Source: an uncultured Pelagibacteraceae bacterium (GTDB lineage: Bacteria; Pseudomonadota; Alphaproteobacteria; Pelagibacterales; Pelagibacteraceae). From it: a stretch of DNA of 40,000 nucleotides. Shown here piece after piece: positions 24,307 through 34,296 of the stretch (the first letter of the stretch is position 1; every line of letters starts with the position of its first letter). The notes beneath the pieces are model-generated. The model made no database searches, was not told the DNA's origin, and saw only the letters and a program-made list of their open reading frames with translations. The stretch is from NCBI GenBank assembly GCA_902568465.1, contig CACFQR010000002.1:1-40000 (forward strand). The letters run 5' to 3'. The position numbers and the translations under genes were made by a program.

Positions 24307-26883
24307 AGCCCCGCAACAATGTTTGTATTTTTTTCCAGTTGCTGGACACTTATCATTTCTTGAAATTTTTTGGTTTTTACTAGTTCTCAATAAACATTTT
24401 GGATCGCTAGATGGACTTTTATTAGCGTTACCTTTAACTTGCTCATCCTGGGTGACAATTTCAAGGTTATTAAGAAAAGTAATAAAATCAAATTTAATTT
24501 TATTCAATAAATTTTCAAATAGTTTAAATGCTTCTTTTTTAAATTCATCAAGTGGATCTTTTTGAGCATACCCTCTTAGACCAATTACTTGTCTTAAGTG
24601 ATCTAAATACTGTAAATGCGATCTCCATAAAAAATCAAGAGTTTGTAAACATATTCTTCTCTCTAGGTCTAAATTAGATTCTAATCCTAATGCATTTTTT
24701 CTTTTATCGCGTAGTTCATTAAATTTTTTTGATATAGCTTCTCCAAATTCTTTATTTTTTAAATTTACTATATTTTTAAGTTCTTCATCATTAAAAGATC
24801 TTCCTAAAGTAGATTTAATTTTAACTCTGAAAGCATCGATTTGATTTTCTCTAAAATAGATTTCTTTTTCTTGCGACATACTTTGAATTACATCTTTTAA
24901 AAAACTTTCTATTATTTTGCTGATATCATTTGATTTAAGTATTTCTTTTCTTTGTTCAAAAATCACTTGTCTTTGATCATTCATTACATCATCGAACTTT
25001 AATAAAGTTTTTCTAATATCAAAATTTCTAGCCTCAACTCTTTGCTGAGCTCTTTCCAGGGCTTTGTTAATCCAAGGGTGATCAATTGATTCACCTTCCT
25101 TTAAGCCAAATTTTTTCATTATTCCGTCTATCGATTCAGAACCAAAAATTCGCATTAAATCATCTTCTAGGCTTATATAAAAAATAGATTTTCCAGGATC
25201 ACCTTGTCTGCCAGATCTTCCTCTTAATTGATTGTCAATTCTTCTACTTTCGTGTCTTTCAGTACCGATAACAAATAATCCACCTTTATCTATAACCTCT
25301 CCTTTTTCTTGAATAATTATTTTTTTCTCTTGTCCGTCTTCATTTTTTGTTAAGTTATTTTGATTACCCCCTAGTTGAATATCAGTTCCTCTGCCTGCCA
25401 TATTAGTAGCAATTGTTGTTGCATTCAGTTTTCCTGCTTTAGCAATAATACTAGCCTCTTTTTCGTGGTGTTTTGCATTAAGAACGTTATGGGATATTTT
25501 TTTTTCTTTAAGTAATTTTGAAATTTTTTCAGATTTTTCTATACTTGTTGTTCCAACTAATACTGGTTGATTACTTTTGTTACAACTTTCAATTTTTTTA
25601 ATTATTGCATTATATTTTTCTATTTCAGTTCTAAAAATTTGGTCATTAAGATCACTTCTTATCATAGGTTTATTTGTTGGAACCGATACAGTTTTAAGTT
25701 TGTAAATATCGTAAAATTCTTCAGCTTCCGTCATTGCTGTTCCTGTCATCCCAGATAATTTTTCATAAAGTCGAAAATAGTTTTGATAAGTAATAGAAGC
25801 TAAAGTCTGATTTTCTGCTTGAATATCTACATTCTCTTTTGCTTCAATAGCTTGATGTAATCCATCAGAAAATCTTCTACCTTCTAAAACTCTGCCAGTA
25901 AATTCATCAATAATTTGTACTTTATTATCTCTTACAATGTAGTCCGTATCTTTTGAAAATAATAAATTTGCCCGAAGCGCTTGATTAATATGGTGCACTA
26001 AATTTATGTTTTGTGGGTCATAAAAATTGTTATTTTTTAAAATACCATAAGTTTGAGATAACTTTTCTATTTTATCTATACCTCTTTCAGAGAGCATTAC
26101 ATTTTTGTTTTTTTCGTCAAGTTCATAATCATTTTTTTCAAGTTGTTTAATAAACTTATTACTTACAAAATATTGATTTGATTTATCTTCTGTGGCTCCT
26201 GAAATCACCAGCGGGGTTCTGGCTTCGTCTATAAGAATACTATCAACTTCATCAACAATACAATAGAAATGATCTCTTTGTACCATCTGATTAATCTCAT
26301 ACTTCATATTGTCTCTTAAATAATCAAAACCAAATTCATTATTTGTTCCATAGGTAACATCACAATTGTAGTTTTTTTTTCTAGCTATATCGTCCATATC
26401 ATTTTCAATGCAGCCAACTGATAAACCTAGAAAATTATATATTTTTCCCATCCATTCTGAATCTCTTTTAGCTAAATAATCATTGACCGTAACAACGTGA
26501 ACACCTTTGTTTTTTAAAGAGTTTAAATATACAGGCAAAGTAGAAACTAAAGTTTTTCCCTCACCTGTTTTCATTTCAGCAATTTTGCCCTGATGAAGAA
26601 TTATACCTCCCATAAGCTGAACATCATAATGACGTTCGTTTAAAGTTCTTCTAGAAGCTTCTCTTACACAAGCAAATGTTTCTGGGATTAAATTATCTAA
26701 TGGGGCACCATTTTTAATCTTTGATCTAAACTCAACAGTTTTAGCTGGAAAACTTTCATTGGCCATTTTTTTATAAACTGCTTCAAATTCATTTATTTTG
26801 CCGACAATACTTTTTAAGCGACCAAGCTCTTTTTGGCTTGAATTTTTGATGAATTTACCGAATATTTGACCTATGTTTAACAT
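24301..26883 (-). CDS. secA: Preprotein translocase ATPase SecA
   Basis: Motor of the Sec translocon. It has Walker A MKTGEGKTL, the preprotein region VTVNDYLAKRDSEWM, Walker B IVDEVDSILIDEARTP, NMAGRGTDIQLGG and QLRGRSGRQGDPG. The 860-aa length is normal for alphaproteobacteria. The C-terminal SecB/lipid-binding zinc tail reads RNDKCPATGKKYKHCCGAL. Three of the four usual ligands remain (C846, C856, C857), but the second Cys of the CPC motif is Ala (A848). The gene is transcribed divergently from argJ. Confidence 0.96.
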   Translation of the reverse strand: MLNIGQIFGKFIKNSSQKELGRLKSIVGKINEFEAVYKKMANESFPAKTVEFRSKIKNGAPLDNLIPETFACVREASRRTLNERHYDVQLMGGIILHQGKIAEMKTGEGKTLVSTLPVYLNSLKNKGVHVVTVNDYLAKRDSEWMGKIYNFLGLSVGCIENDMDDIARKKNYNCDVTYGTNNEFGFDYLRDNMKYEINQMVQRDHFYCIVDEVDSILIDEARTPLVISGATEDKSNQYFVSNKFIKQLEKNDYELDEKNKNVMLSERGIDKIEKLSQTYGILKNNNFYDPQNINLVHHINQALRANLLFSKDTDYIVRDNKVQIIDEFTGRVLEGRRFSDGLHQAIEAKENVDIQAENQTLASITYQNYFRLYEKLSGMTGTAMTEAEEFYDIYKLKTVSVPTNKPMIRSDLNDQIFRTEIEKYNAIIKKIESCNKSNQPVLVGTTSIEKSEKISKLLKEKKISHNVLNAKHHEKEASIIAKAGKLNATTIATNMAGRGTDIQLGGNQNNLTKNEDGQEKKIIIQEKGEVIDKGGLFVIGTERHESRRIDNQLRGRSGRQGDPGKSIFYISLEDDLMRIFGSESIDGIMKKFGLKEGESIDHPWINKALERAQQRVEARNFDIRKTLLKFDDVMNDQRQVIFEQRKEILKSNDISKIIESFLKDVIQSMSQEKEIYFRENQIDAFRVKIKSTLGRSFNDEELKNIVNLKNKEFGEAISKKFNELRDKRKNALGLESNLDLERRICLQTLDFLWRSHLQYLDHLRQVIGLRGYAQKDPLDEFKKEAFKLFENLLNKIKFDFITFLNNLEIVTQDEQVKGNANKSPSSDPKCLLRTSKNQKISRNDKCPATGKKYKHCCGAL

Positions 26884-26972
26884 AAATTATTATATTTTTT
26901 TTGTAAGTTAGTATAAATTATAATAGTTCGATAAGAACTTATATAATCAATAATAATAAATTTTAAATAGCA

Positions 26973-28277
26973 ATGACTGTAAACCTAAAAAATTTTTTAA
27001 ACCCCAAAATCAAAATGTCAAAAATGGGTGAATTTCAAGAATTACAGCCTATTGAAGGTCTCTCAATATCTGCAGTTTCAGCAGATTTATACGGAGATGG
27101 TAGAGATGATTTAACATTGTTTCATTTTCAAGAGGGAGCAAACTTTGCTGCGGTTTATACGACTTCCAAAATAACTTCTGCCAGCATAAATTGGAATTTA
27201 GGAAGGAAAAGGCATTTTGTAAAAGCACTTTTGGTAAATACTAAAAATGCCAATACATTTACTGGTGTGAAAGGCGCCCAAGGTTTGAAAGAAATAGCTC
27301 ACGCATTATCTAAAGCCCTTACAATAAAATCATCACAAGCACCTACAGGAGTAAGTGAGGTGGTTAAAATTACTGACTTATTGTTTGCTTCCACAGGAGT
27401 AATAGGCGAAGAATTTCCTTACTTAAAAATAAAAAATAATATAAGTGATTTGGTAAAAAAATTAAAAACTGATCAAAACAAATTTATTTGGTTTAAGGCG
27501 GCAAGCGCAATAATGACAACAGATACAAAACCTAAGCTTGCTTATGAAGAATGCAAAATAGGTAATAAACTAATTAAGATTTCGGCTGTTGCAAAAGGCT
27601 CGGGAATGATAGCACCAAATATGGCAACAATGTTATCGTTTATATTTACGGATGCAAACATACCTTCGGTCTTTTTAAAATCTATGCTAAAAAAAGTTTG
27701 CGCAACTACATTCAATTCAATTACTGTCGATGGAGACACATCAACGAATGACATGGTTGCAATTTTTGCCACAGGTAAAGCAAAAAATTCAAAAATTTAT
27801 AATATTTTAGATCCAAAGCTTCAAGATTTTGAAAAAGCTTTGCACAGATTGTGTTTAAATTTAAGTAAACAAATAGTCGTTGATGGGGAAGGAGCTAAAA
27901 AATTTATAACCATAAATGTTATTGGGGCTCGATCAACAGCAATGGCGAAAAATATTGGTTTTTCAATAGCAAACTCACCCTTATTCAAAACAGCAATAGC
28001 AGGTGAAGATCCTAACTGGGGAAGAATAGCTATGGCTGTTGGTAAATCAGGAGAAAACATAATTGCAAACAAGGTACAAATAAAAATTGGTGACAAGCTA
28101 GTTGCTGAGCAAAGTAAAATTGCCAAAGATTATAACGAAAAAGATCTTAAAGAATATATGAAATGGGACTCAATAGATGTGGAAGTTAATCTAAATCTGG
28201 GAAGTGGTTTTTTTACAGTTTATACATGTGATTTTACTCATGACTACATAGATATAAATGCAGATTATAGAAATTAA
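26973..28277 (+). CDS. argJ: Bifunctional glutamate N-acetyltransferase / ornithine acetyltransferase ArgJ
   Basis: Recycles the acetyl group from N-acetylornithine to glutamate in arginine synthesis. The protein cleaves itself before the nucleophile Thr in KGSGMIAPNMATML, which is intact. Other marks are YTTSKITSASI, NTKNANTFTGVKGAQG, STGVIGE, TVDGDTSTNDM and AGEDPNWGRIAMAVG. Length is 434 aa, with a slightly longer N-terminus than usual. It complements argD and argF in this window. Confidence 0.95.
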   Translation: MTVNLKNFLNPKIKMSKMGEFQELQPIEGLSISAVSADLYGDGRDDLTLFHFQEGANFAAVYTTSKITSASINWNLGRKRHFVKALLVNTKNANTFTGVKGAQGLKEIAHALSKALTIKSSQAPTGVSEVVKITDLLFASTGVIGEEFPYLKIKNNISDLVKKLKTDQNKFIWFKAASAIMTTDTKPKLAYEECKIGNKLIKISAVAKGSGMIAPNMATMLSFIFTDANIPSVFLKSMLKKVCATTFNSITVDGDTSTNDMVAIFATGKAKNSKIYNILDPKLQDFEKALHRLCLNLSKQIVVDGEGAKKFITINVIGARSTAMAKNIGFSIANSPLFKTAIAGEDPNWGRIAMAVGKSGENIIANKVQIKIGDKLVAEQSKIAKDYNEKDLKEYMKWDSIDVEVNLNLGSGFFTVYTCDFTHDYIDINADYRN

Positions 28278-28316
28278 TGGTTTTTTTTAGATTTAAATTA
28301 AATATTATAAATAATA

Positions 28317-28733
28317 ATGATAAAATATAATTTAAAATGTAAGTGTAAAAAAACTTTTGAAAGTTGGTTTTCTAGCTCTTCAGAATTCGATTATTTAAAA
28401 AGAAAAAAACTTATTAATTGTATCTATTGTAACTCTACAAGTATAGAAAAATCAATTATGTCACCAAATTTGCCTTCAAAATCAAATAAAAATATAAGTA
28501 AAATTAAATTAGAAAAAGAAACAAAAAATCAGCTTTTGAATTTAAGAAAATACATAGAAAAAAATTGTAGAGACGTTGGTGCAAATTTTGCCCAAGAAGC
28601 TAGAAGTATTTTTTATGATAAAAAAACTTCAAAAGGCATATATGGAAGCGCTACAAATGAAGAGACAAAAGAATTGTTAGAAGAGGGTATTGAGGTATCG
28701 ACTGTTCCTTGGGTAAAAAAAAACGAAAACTAA
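28317..28733 (+). CDS. DUF1178 family protein
   Basis: A 138-aa protein of unknown function conserved in alpha- and betaproteobacteria. It starts MIKYNLKCKCKKTFESWFSSS and has CIYC around residue 40, a likely small zinc-ribbon of CXC and CXXC pairs. The C-terminal half has the conserved DVGANFAQEARSIFYDKK and RGI-like KGIYGSATNEETKELLEEGI, ending VSTVPWV. The last 4 bp overlap the convergent ubiG gene. No function can be inferred. Confidence 0.9.
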   Translation: MIKYNLKCKCKKTFESWFSSSSEFDYLKRKKLINCIYCNSTSIEKSIMSPNLPSKSNKNISKIKLEKETKNQLLNLRKYIEKNCRDVGANFAQEARSIFYDKKTSKGIYGSATNEETKELLEEGIEVSTVPWVKKNEN

Positions 28734-29455
28734 TCTTTTATAAAAGTGGAAACGTAATTCACTGAACAATCATTGCTTATATACCATTTTTTTAAAAAAA
28801 AATTAAACTTCACACCTTTTACCTCATCAATTACAAAATTTTGTTTACTGGCTATTTTTTCTAATTCGGTCGGGGTTAGAAATTTATTCCAATCGTGGGT
28901 CCCTATAGGCAACCATTTTAATATATATTCAGCGCCTATTATTGCTGTTAAATAAGATTTTAGGTTTTTGTTTATAGTTGCAACAAACATAACCCCTCCT
29001 TTTTTTAGTAAATGAGAACAGTTTTTAATAAAAAGTTCAACATCAGAAACATGTTCTATTACTTCCATGTTTAAAATCACATCATATTTTTTTTTAATTT
29101 TTAAATTTTCTGGCGAACATTGAATGTAGTTTATATTTAATCCCATTTCTTTAGCGTGCAGTTTTGCAACTTTAATATTTTTTTCTGATGCATCTATTCC
29201 AGTTATTGAAGCTCCCAACCTTTTTAGAGGCTCACATAACAACCCACCACCACAACCAATATCTAAAATGCTTATGTTTTTAAGTGGATTACGATCATCT
29301 TTATTGACTTTAAAATGTGATAGTAGTTTTTCTTTAATAAATTTAATTCTTACCGGATTAAAAAGATGCAGAGGTTTAAACTTGCCATTTGGATTCCACC
29401 AATCTTGGGCTAGTTTTGAAAACTTTTCTACTTCGATTTTATCAATTGTGCTCAA
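28730..29455 (-). CDS. ubiG: Ubiquinone biosynthesis O-methyltransferase UbiG
   Basis: SAM-dependent enzyme for both O-methylation steps of ubiquinone synthesis. The UbiG start VEKFSKLAQDWWNPNGKFKP and HLFNPVRIKFI are diagnostic. The SAM-binding motif I is ILDIGCGGGLLCEPLKRLG, followed by GIDAS and VILNMEVIEHV, and later GTHDWNKFLTP. Length is 241 aa. It is divergent from lysC. Confidence 0.94.
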   Translation of the reverse strand: MSTIDKIEVEKFSKLAQDWWNPNGKFKPLHLFNPVRIKFIKEKLLSHFKVNKDDRNPLKNISILDIGCGGGLLCEPLKRLGASITGIDASEKNIKVAKLHAKEMGLNINYIQCSPENLKIKKKYDVILNMEVIEHVSDVELFIKNCSHLLKKGGVMFVATINKNLKSYLTAIIGAEYILKWLPIGTHDWNKFLTPTELEKIASKQNFVIDEVKGVKFNFFLKKWYISNDCSVNYVSTFIKD

Positions 29456-29545
29456 AATATATTAGCTTAGATTTCCTTGTGCATTATTATAATAAAGAGT
29501 ATTTATTATCAAATAATATATAAAGTAAATAAGACATTTTAATCT

Positions 29546-30760
29546 ATGAAAAAATTGGTTTTAAAATTTGGTGGTACATCTGTAGGAAATATTGAAAAAA
29601 TACAGAACGTTGCTAAAATTATAAAAAAAAAGCAAGACCAGGGTAATCAAATTATCGCAGTAGTTTCCGCTATGTCTGGAGTAACAAACGATTTAGTTAA
29701 GAAATCTAAATCTATTAGCACTAAGTTTGATAGCAAAGAACTAGATGTGCTTCTTTCATCCGGAGAACAAGTTTCCTGCTCGCTTCTATCAGGAGCACTT
29801 ATCGAACTCGGTGTGAAGGCAAGATCGTGGCTGGGTTGGCAAATACCTATTATAACTAATGAAAATTATACATCTTCACAAATATTAAAAATTCAGACTG
29901 AAGAAATTTTAAATTTTATTTCAGCAAAAGGAATAGCGGTCATTGCAGGTTTTCAGGGTGTAAATAAAGATGTTAGAATTACTACACTTGGTAGAGGGGG
30001 TTCAGATTTGTCTGCAGTGGTAATAGCAAAATTTTTTGAAGCAGATTCCTGTGAAATTTATACTGATGTTGACGGAGTTTCTACAACCGATCCTTTAATA
30101 AATGATAAAGCAAAAAAAATTGATAAAATATCATATGAGGAAATGTTAGAAATGGCATCTTTAGGCGCAAAGGTCATGCAACCAAATGCGGTTCAAGCAG
30201 CTATGACAGACAATATTCCAATTCATGTTAAATCAACTTTTAAAGAGGGTTCGGGAACGAAAATAATTTCTGAAAACGAAATTGAATATAAAAAAGTAAT
30301 AACTGGAATAGCTTATTCAAAAAATAATGCTAAAGTGTCTATCGTTGGAGTTGTAGACAAACCAGGTGTAGCGGCAGATGTTTTTGAACCTATAGGTAAA
30401 AATAATATAAATATTGATATGGTAATTCAAAACACATCACTAGACGGTAAAAAGGCCAATATTACTTTTACTATTAAAAGGGAGGATTTAGAAAAAACTT
30501 TAGATACAATTGAAAAAAATAAAGAAAAATTAAATTATAATAAAGTTACACATGATGATAAACTGGCTAAAATATCAATCATTGGAGCTGGCATGATAGC
30601 TAATCCAGGAGTAACATATAAAATGTTTAGGTCTTTAGCAGATGCAAAAATAAATATTTTGGCGATTTCAACTTCAGAAATTAAAATTTCAGTTTTAATA
30701 AAAGAGGACTTAACACAAAAAGCAGTAAAAACATTACACCAGACATTTGGTTTGAATTAA
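29546..30760 (+). CDS. lysC: Aspartate kinase
   Basis: First enzyme of the aspartate family pathway (lysine, methionine, threonine). The kinase domain has [38 protein letters not shown] and [14 protein letters not shown]. Two C-terminal ACT domains follow (about residues 265-400), including [19 protein letters not shown] and [19 protein letters not shown], for feedback control. It is monofunctional, 404 aa. I see no lysine riboswitch in the 90-bp gap upstream. ispG follows after 14 bp, then prfA and prmC. Confidence 0.95.
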   Translation: MKKLVLKFGGTSVGNIEKIQNVAKIIKKKQDQGNQIIAVVSAMSGVTNDLVKKSKSISTKFDSKELDVLLSSGEQVSCSLLSGALIELGVKARSWLGWQIPIITNENYTSSQILKIQTEEILNFISAKGIAVIAGFQGVNKDVRITTLGRGGSDLSAVVIAKFFEADSCEIYTDVDGVSTTDPLINDKAKKIDKISYEEMLEMASLGAKVMQPNAVQAAMTDNIPIHVKSTFKEGSGTKIISENEIEYKKVITGIAYSKNNAKVSIVGVVDKPGVAADVFEPIGKNNINIDMVIQNTSLDGKKANITFTIKREDLEKTLDTIEKNKEKLNYNKVTHDDKLAKISIIGAGMIANPGVTYKMFRSLADAKINILAISTSEIKISVLIKEDLTQKAVKTLHQTFGLN

Positions 30761-30774
30761 AAATCTATAAGTTA

Positions 30775-31872
30775 ATGAGCATAAGACCATTTAGAGATAT
30801 AAAAAGGAAAAAAACCAAAAAGATAAAGGTTGGAAATGTAGAAATTGGCGGTGATGCCCCTATATCAGTTCAGTCAATGACAAATACTTTAACTACCGAC
30901 GTAGAGGCTACAATTAAACAAATAAATGACCTCGATAATGCAGGTGCAGATATAGTTAGAGTATCTTGTCCAGATCAGGAATCTTCATTATCTTTAAAAA
31001 AAATTTTAAAACATGTTAATGTTCCAATAGTTGCAGATATACATTTTCATTATAAAAGAGCAATTGAATGTGCAAGCTCTGGGGCAAGCTGTCTAAGAAT
31101 TAATCCAGGTAACATTGGCTCAAAAGAAAAAGTTAAAGAAATTCTTAAGGCAGCAAAAGATAATAATTGTTCAATTAGAATAGGTGTTAATGCAGGATCT
31201 CTTGAAAAATCTTTATTGGAAAAATACAAAGAACCATGCCCAGAGGCATTAGTAGAAAGTGCAGTTAACAATATAAAGCTTTTAGAGGATGAAGATTTTT
31301 TCAATTTTAAAATAAGTGTTAAATCATCTGATGTTTTTCTTTCGACGAAAGCATATAGATCTCTTTCAAAAATTTGCGAATATCCTTTGCATTTAGGTAT
31401 CACTGAAGCTGGCAGTCTAACTTCTGGAAGCATTAAATCTTCAATTGGAATAGGAATGCTGCTAATGGAAGGTATTGGAGATACCATAAGAGTTTCTCTT
31501 TCTGCAGATCCAATTGAAGAAGTTAAAGTCGGCTATGAAATATTAAAATCGCTAAACTTAAGACATAAAGGGGTGAATATTATTTCTTGTCCTTCGTGTG
31601 CTCGACAAGGATTTCCTGTTATTGAAACAGTTAAAATTTTAGAGGAAAAATTATCTCATATAAAAGAACCAATAACTCTATCTATAATTGGTTGTGTTGT
31701 TAATGGTCCTGGAGAAGCATCACAAACCCAAGTAGGATTAACAGGAGGTGGCAAAGATGATCATATGGTTTATATTTCAGGGCTTCCTCACCATAAAGTA
31801 GCTAGTAATAAAATAATAGAAGAAATAATTAGTTTAGTAGAAAATAAATCAAAAGAACTTCAAAAAAATTAA
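30775..31872 (+). CDS. ispG: 4-hydroxy-3-methylbut-2-en-1-yl diphosphate synthase IspG
   Basis: Iron-sulfur enzyme of the MEP isoprenoid pathway. The N-terminal TIM-barrel part has [50 protein letters not shown] and [10 protein letters not shown]. The cluster-binding cysteines are in [13 protein letters not shown] and [11 protein letters not shown]. Length is 365 aa, the short bacterial form. It starts 14 bp after lysC and ends 9 bp before prfA, so it is likely co-transcribed. Confidence 0.95.
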   Translation: MSIRPFRDIKRKKTKKIKVGNVEIGGDAPISVQSMTNTLTTDVEATIKQINDLDNAGADIVRVSCPDQESSLSLKKILKHVNVPIVADIHFHYKRAIECASSGASCLRINPGNIGSKEKVKEILKAAKDNNCSIRIGVNAGSLEKSLLEKYKEPCPEALVESAVNNIKLLEDEDFFNFKISVKSSDVFLSTKAYRSLSKICEYPLHLGITEAGSLTSGSIKSSIGIGMLLMEGIGDTIRVSLSADPIEEVKVGYEILKSLNLRHKGVNIISCPSCARQGFPVIETVKILEEKLSHIKEPITLSIIGCVVNGPGEASQTQVGLTGGGKDDHMVYISGLPHHKVASNKIIEEIISLVENKSKELQKN

Positions 31873-31881
31873 ATTGTCAAA

Positions 31882-32961
31882 ATGATTCCTATAATAAAAG
31901 TAAAATCAATAGTTCAAACTTACGAAACCTTAGAGAAGGAGCTTGCTTCAGGCAATATTGACAAAAAGGATATTGTCAAAAAATCAAAAGAGTATTCAAG
32001 TATAAAAGAGATTATTGACCAAGCCACAGGATATTTAAATTTTGAAAAAGAAAAAATGGAGATAGAAAAAATTATAGATGATAAAGAAAGTGATCAAGAA
32101 ATGGTTCAACTGGCCAAAAAAGAACTTATTGATTTGCAAGAAAAAAATAAAATTAATGAGAAAATTTTAAAAATATATCTTTTACCAAAAGATGAAGCAG
32201 ATACAAAAAATGCTATACTAGAGATTAGAGCTGGCACAGGTGGTGACGAGGCTGGTTTATTCGTTGCAGATCTTTACAAAATGTATGAAAAAGTTTGTTT
32301 AAATAATAAATGGTCATTTGAAATTATAAGTTTATCAAAAAGTACGGCTGGAGGATTTAAAGAAGTCATTCTACTTATTAAGGGAAATAATATCTATTCT
32401 TTTCTAAAATATGAAAGTGGTGTTCATCGAGTCCAAAGAGTACCAGAGACAGAAACACAAGGTCGCGTGCATACTTCAGCTGCTACAGTGGCTGTACTGC
32501 CTGAAGCAGAAGAGGTTGATATAAAAATACAGGACAAAGATTTACGCATAGATGTTTACAGAAGTACTGGAAGTGGAGGGCAGTCCGTAAACACGACCGA
32601 CTCAGCAGTTAGAATTACTCATATACCCACAGGGATAGTTGTTACAAATCAAGATGAAAAATCACAGCATAAAAATCGTGCAAAAGGTATGAAAATTTTG
32701 AGATCGAGAGTTTACGAAGCAGAAAGAGAAAAAAAAGATAGAGAAAGATCAAAAGATAGAAAAAATCAAATAGGATCAGGAGACAGGTCTGAAAGAATTA
32801 GAACTTATAATTTTCCCCAAGGAAGAATAACCGATCATAGAATAAATGTAACACTTCATAAGTTAGAAGAATTTCTAAACGGTGATGCTTTTGAGGAGTT
32901 AAATCAAAGTTTAAGGCTTCAAGATCAAGAAATAAAATTATCTAATTTAAAAACTCAATGA
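31882..32961 (+). CDS. prfA: Peptide chain release factor 1
   Basis: Terminates translation at UAA and UAG. The catalytic GGQ is in [17 protein letters not shown], and the codon-reading loop region reads [20 protein letters not shown]. The C-terminal [20 protein letters not shown] is typical. Length is 359 aa. The stop codon overlaps the start of prmC (ATGA), which methylates the GGQ glutamine, so substrate and modifying enzyme are translationally coupled. Confidence 0.96.
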   Translation: MIPIIKVKSIVQTYETLEKELASGNIDKKDIVKKSKEYSSIKEIIDQATGYLNFEKEKMEIEKIIDDKESDQEMVQLAKKELIDLQEKNKINEKILKIYLLPKDEADTKNAILEIRAGTGGDEAGLFVADLYKMYEKVCLNNKWSFEIISLSKSTAGGFKEVILLIKGNNIYSFLKYESGVHRVQRVPETETQGRVHTSAATVAVLPEAEEVDIKIQDKDLRIDVYRSTGSGGQSVNTTDSAVRITHIPTGIVVTNQDEKSQHKNRAKGMKILRSRVYEAEREKKDRERSKDRKNQIGSGDRSERIRTYNFPQGRITDHRINVTLHKLEEFLNGDAFEELNQSLRLQDQEIKLSNLKTQ

Positions 32962-33803
32962 ATCTAGAAATAGCATTAAAAAAAGCATCAAATATTTTAA
33001 AAAGTAAAAATATACATTCTCACGAACTAGATGCACAAGTAATTCTTTCTGATCTAATGGGCGTAGAAAAAGAGTACCTAATTACCAATGAAGAGAAAAA
33101 AATTTCCAAAGAAATTATTAGTAAATATATTTCCGCAATTAAAAGAAGAAAAAATAGAGAGCCAGTTGCATATATATTAGGAAAAAAGGAATTTTGGAGC
33201 CACGATTTTTTAGTCAATAGCAATACATTGGTTCCCAGAGTAGAAACAGAGCTTTTAATTTATAAAATTATAAATTTTTATAGGAATAAAAAGATAAAAA
33301 TTTTAGATATAGGAACTGGATCTGGCTGTATACTGCTCACAATTCTTAAAGAACTACCTCTTTCCGAAGGGATAGGTATCGATATTTCTTCAGGAGCGAT
33401 TGACATTGCGAAATTAAATTCAAAAAATCTTAGCTTAGAGAAACGTTCCAATTTTATAATTTCTGATATAGACAAATGTAATGACAGTATAAAATACGAT
33501 TTAATTGTATCTAATCCACCCTATATACCAACAGCTAGTATAAAAAATTTAAGCAAAGATATTACTAAATATGAACCTTTAATTGCTTTAGATGGTGGTA
33601 TAGATGGACTTGACCTAATAAAAAAAATTATTTATAAGTCTAAAAATCTATTAAAAAAAGGCGGTTTGCTAGCTTTTGAAATTGGATACAATCAATACCC
33701 AAAAGTTTCAAGAATATTAAATGAAAATAAATTTAAAGAAATGGGTAAAGAGTGTGATTATAAACAAAATGTGCGTTGTATAATAAGCACAAAGTTAGAT
33801 TAA
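32958..33803 (+). CDS. prmC: Release factor glutamine methyltransferase PrmC
   Basis: Methylates the GGQ glutamine of release factors using SAM. The N-terminal helical domain is followed by the substrate-binding region [19 protein letters not shown] and [12 protein letters not shown] motif [13 protein letters not shown], and the catalytic SNPPYIP. The C-terminal part has [12 protein letters not shown]. Length is 281 aa. It overlaps prfA by 4 bp. Confidence 0.95.
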   Translation: MNLEIALKKASNILKSKNIHSHELDAQVILSDLMGVEKEYLITNEEKKISKEIISKYISAIKRRKNREPVAYILGKKEFWSHDFLVNSNTLVPRVETELLIYKIINFYRNKKIKILDIGTGSGCILLTILKELPLSEGIGIDISSGAIDIAKLNSKNLSLEKRSNFIISDIDKCNDSIKYDLIVSNPPYIPTASIKNLSKDITKYEPLIALDGGIDGLDLIKKIIYKSKNLLKKGGLLAFEIGYNQYPKVSRILNENKFKEMGKECDYKQNVRCIISTKLD

Positions 33804-33826
33804 TTTTAAATTAAACCATAATTATT

Positions 33827-33856
33827 TTGACAAATTAAAATATTAATGTGTAGGAT
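33827..33856 (+). promoter_or_regulatory. Candidate sigma70 promoter for the DUF4167 gene
   Basis: A consensus -35 TTGACA (33827-33832) is followed after 18 bp by a -10-like TAGGAT (33851-33856), 43 bp before the ATG. The -35 is strong, the -10 is weak. Confidence 0.45.
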
Positions 33857-33899
33857 TGTTTAAACCTATTTATGTTAAATAAATATTTCAATTAACAAC

Positions 33900-34292
33900 A
33901 TGCGTTATCATCGTAAAGGAAGAAGATTCAGACACAGGTCTAACGGTAGAAATCACCAGCCGCGATCGGATGGTGAACATATGAGAATAAGACCTCAGTC
34001 TTTTTCAAACGATAGACCAAGAAATAATTTTAAACCACAGCAGAGTCCAGAAAAATTAGCAGAAAAATATAGCATGCTAGCAAAAGAAGCATTGTCTTCT
34101 GGAGATAAAATTTTATCTGAGAATTATTTACAACACGCAGATCATTTTACGAGGATTATTGAAGAAAGAACTTTCAACCAAAATCAAATTAAAAATGGCA
34201 AAGATCCCGCATCTGATTTGAAAGATAAAAGTTCTACTGAAAAAGGTCTAGAAGATAAAAAAATAGAAAAAAAAGAAGAAGCTACAAGTTAA
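33900..34292 (+). CDS. DUF4167 domain protein
   Basis: A 130-aa basic protein. The N-terminus (MRYHRKGRRFRHRSNGR) is Arg/His-rich and probably disordered, suggestive of nucleic-acid binding. The DUF4167 core follows: SPEKLAEKYSMLAKEALSSG then ENYLQHADHFTRII (about residues 50-90). The C-terminal 40 residues are Lys/Asp/Glu-rich. Presence right after prmC is a conserved alphaproteobacterial arrangement as I recall. The molecular role is unknown. Confidence 0.88.
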   Translation: MRYHRKGRRFRHRSNGRNHQPRSDGEHMRIRPQSFSNDRPRNNFKPQQSPEKLAEKYSMLAKEALSSGDKILSENYLQHADHFTRIIEERTFNQNQIKNGKDPASDLKDKSSTEKGLEDKKIEKKEEATS

Positions 34293-34296
34293 CCAG

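Noticed and set aside
29456-29545. Lysine riboswitch before lysC
   Set aside because: The 90-bp gap is too short for that aptamer and shows none of its conserved pieces.
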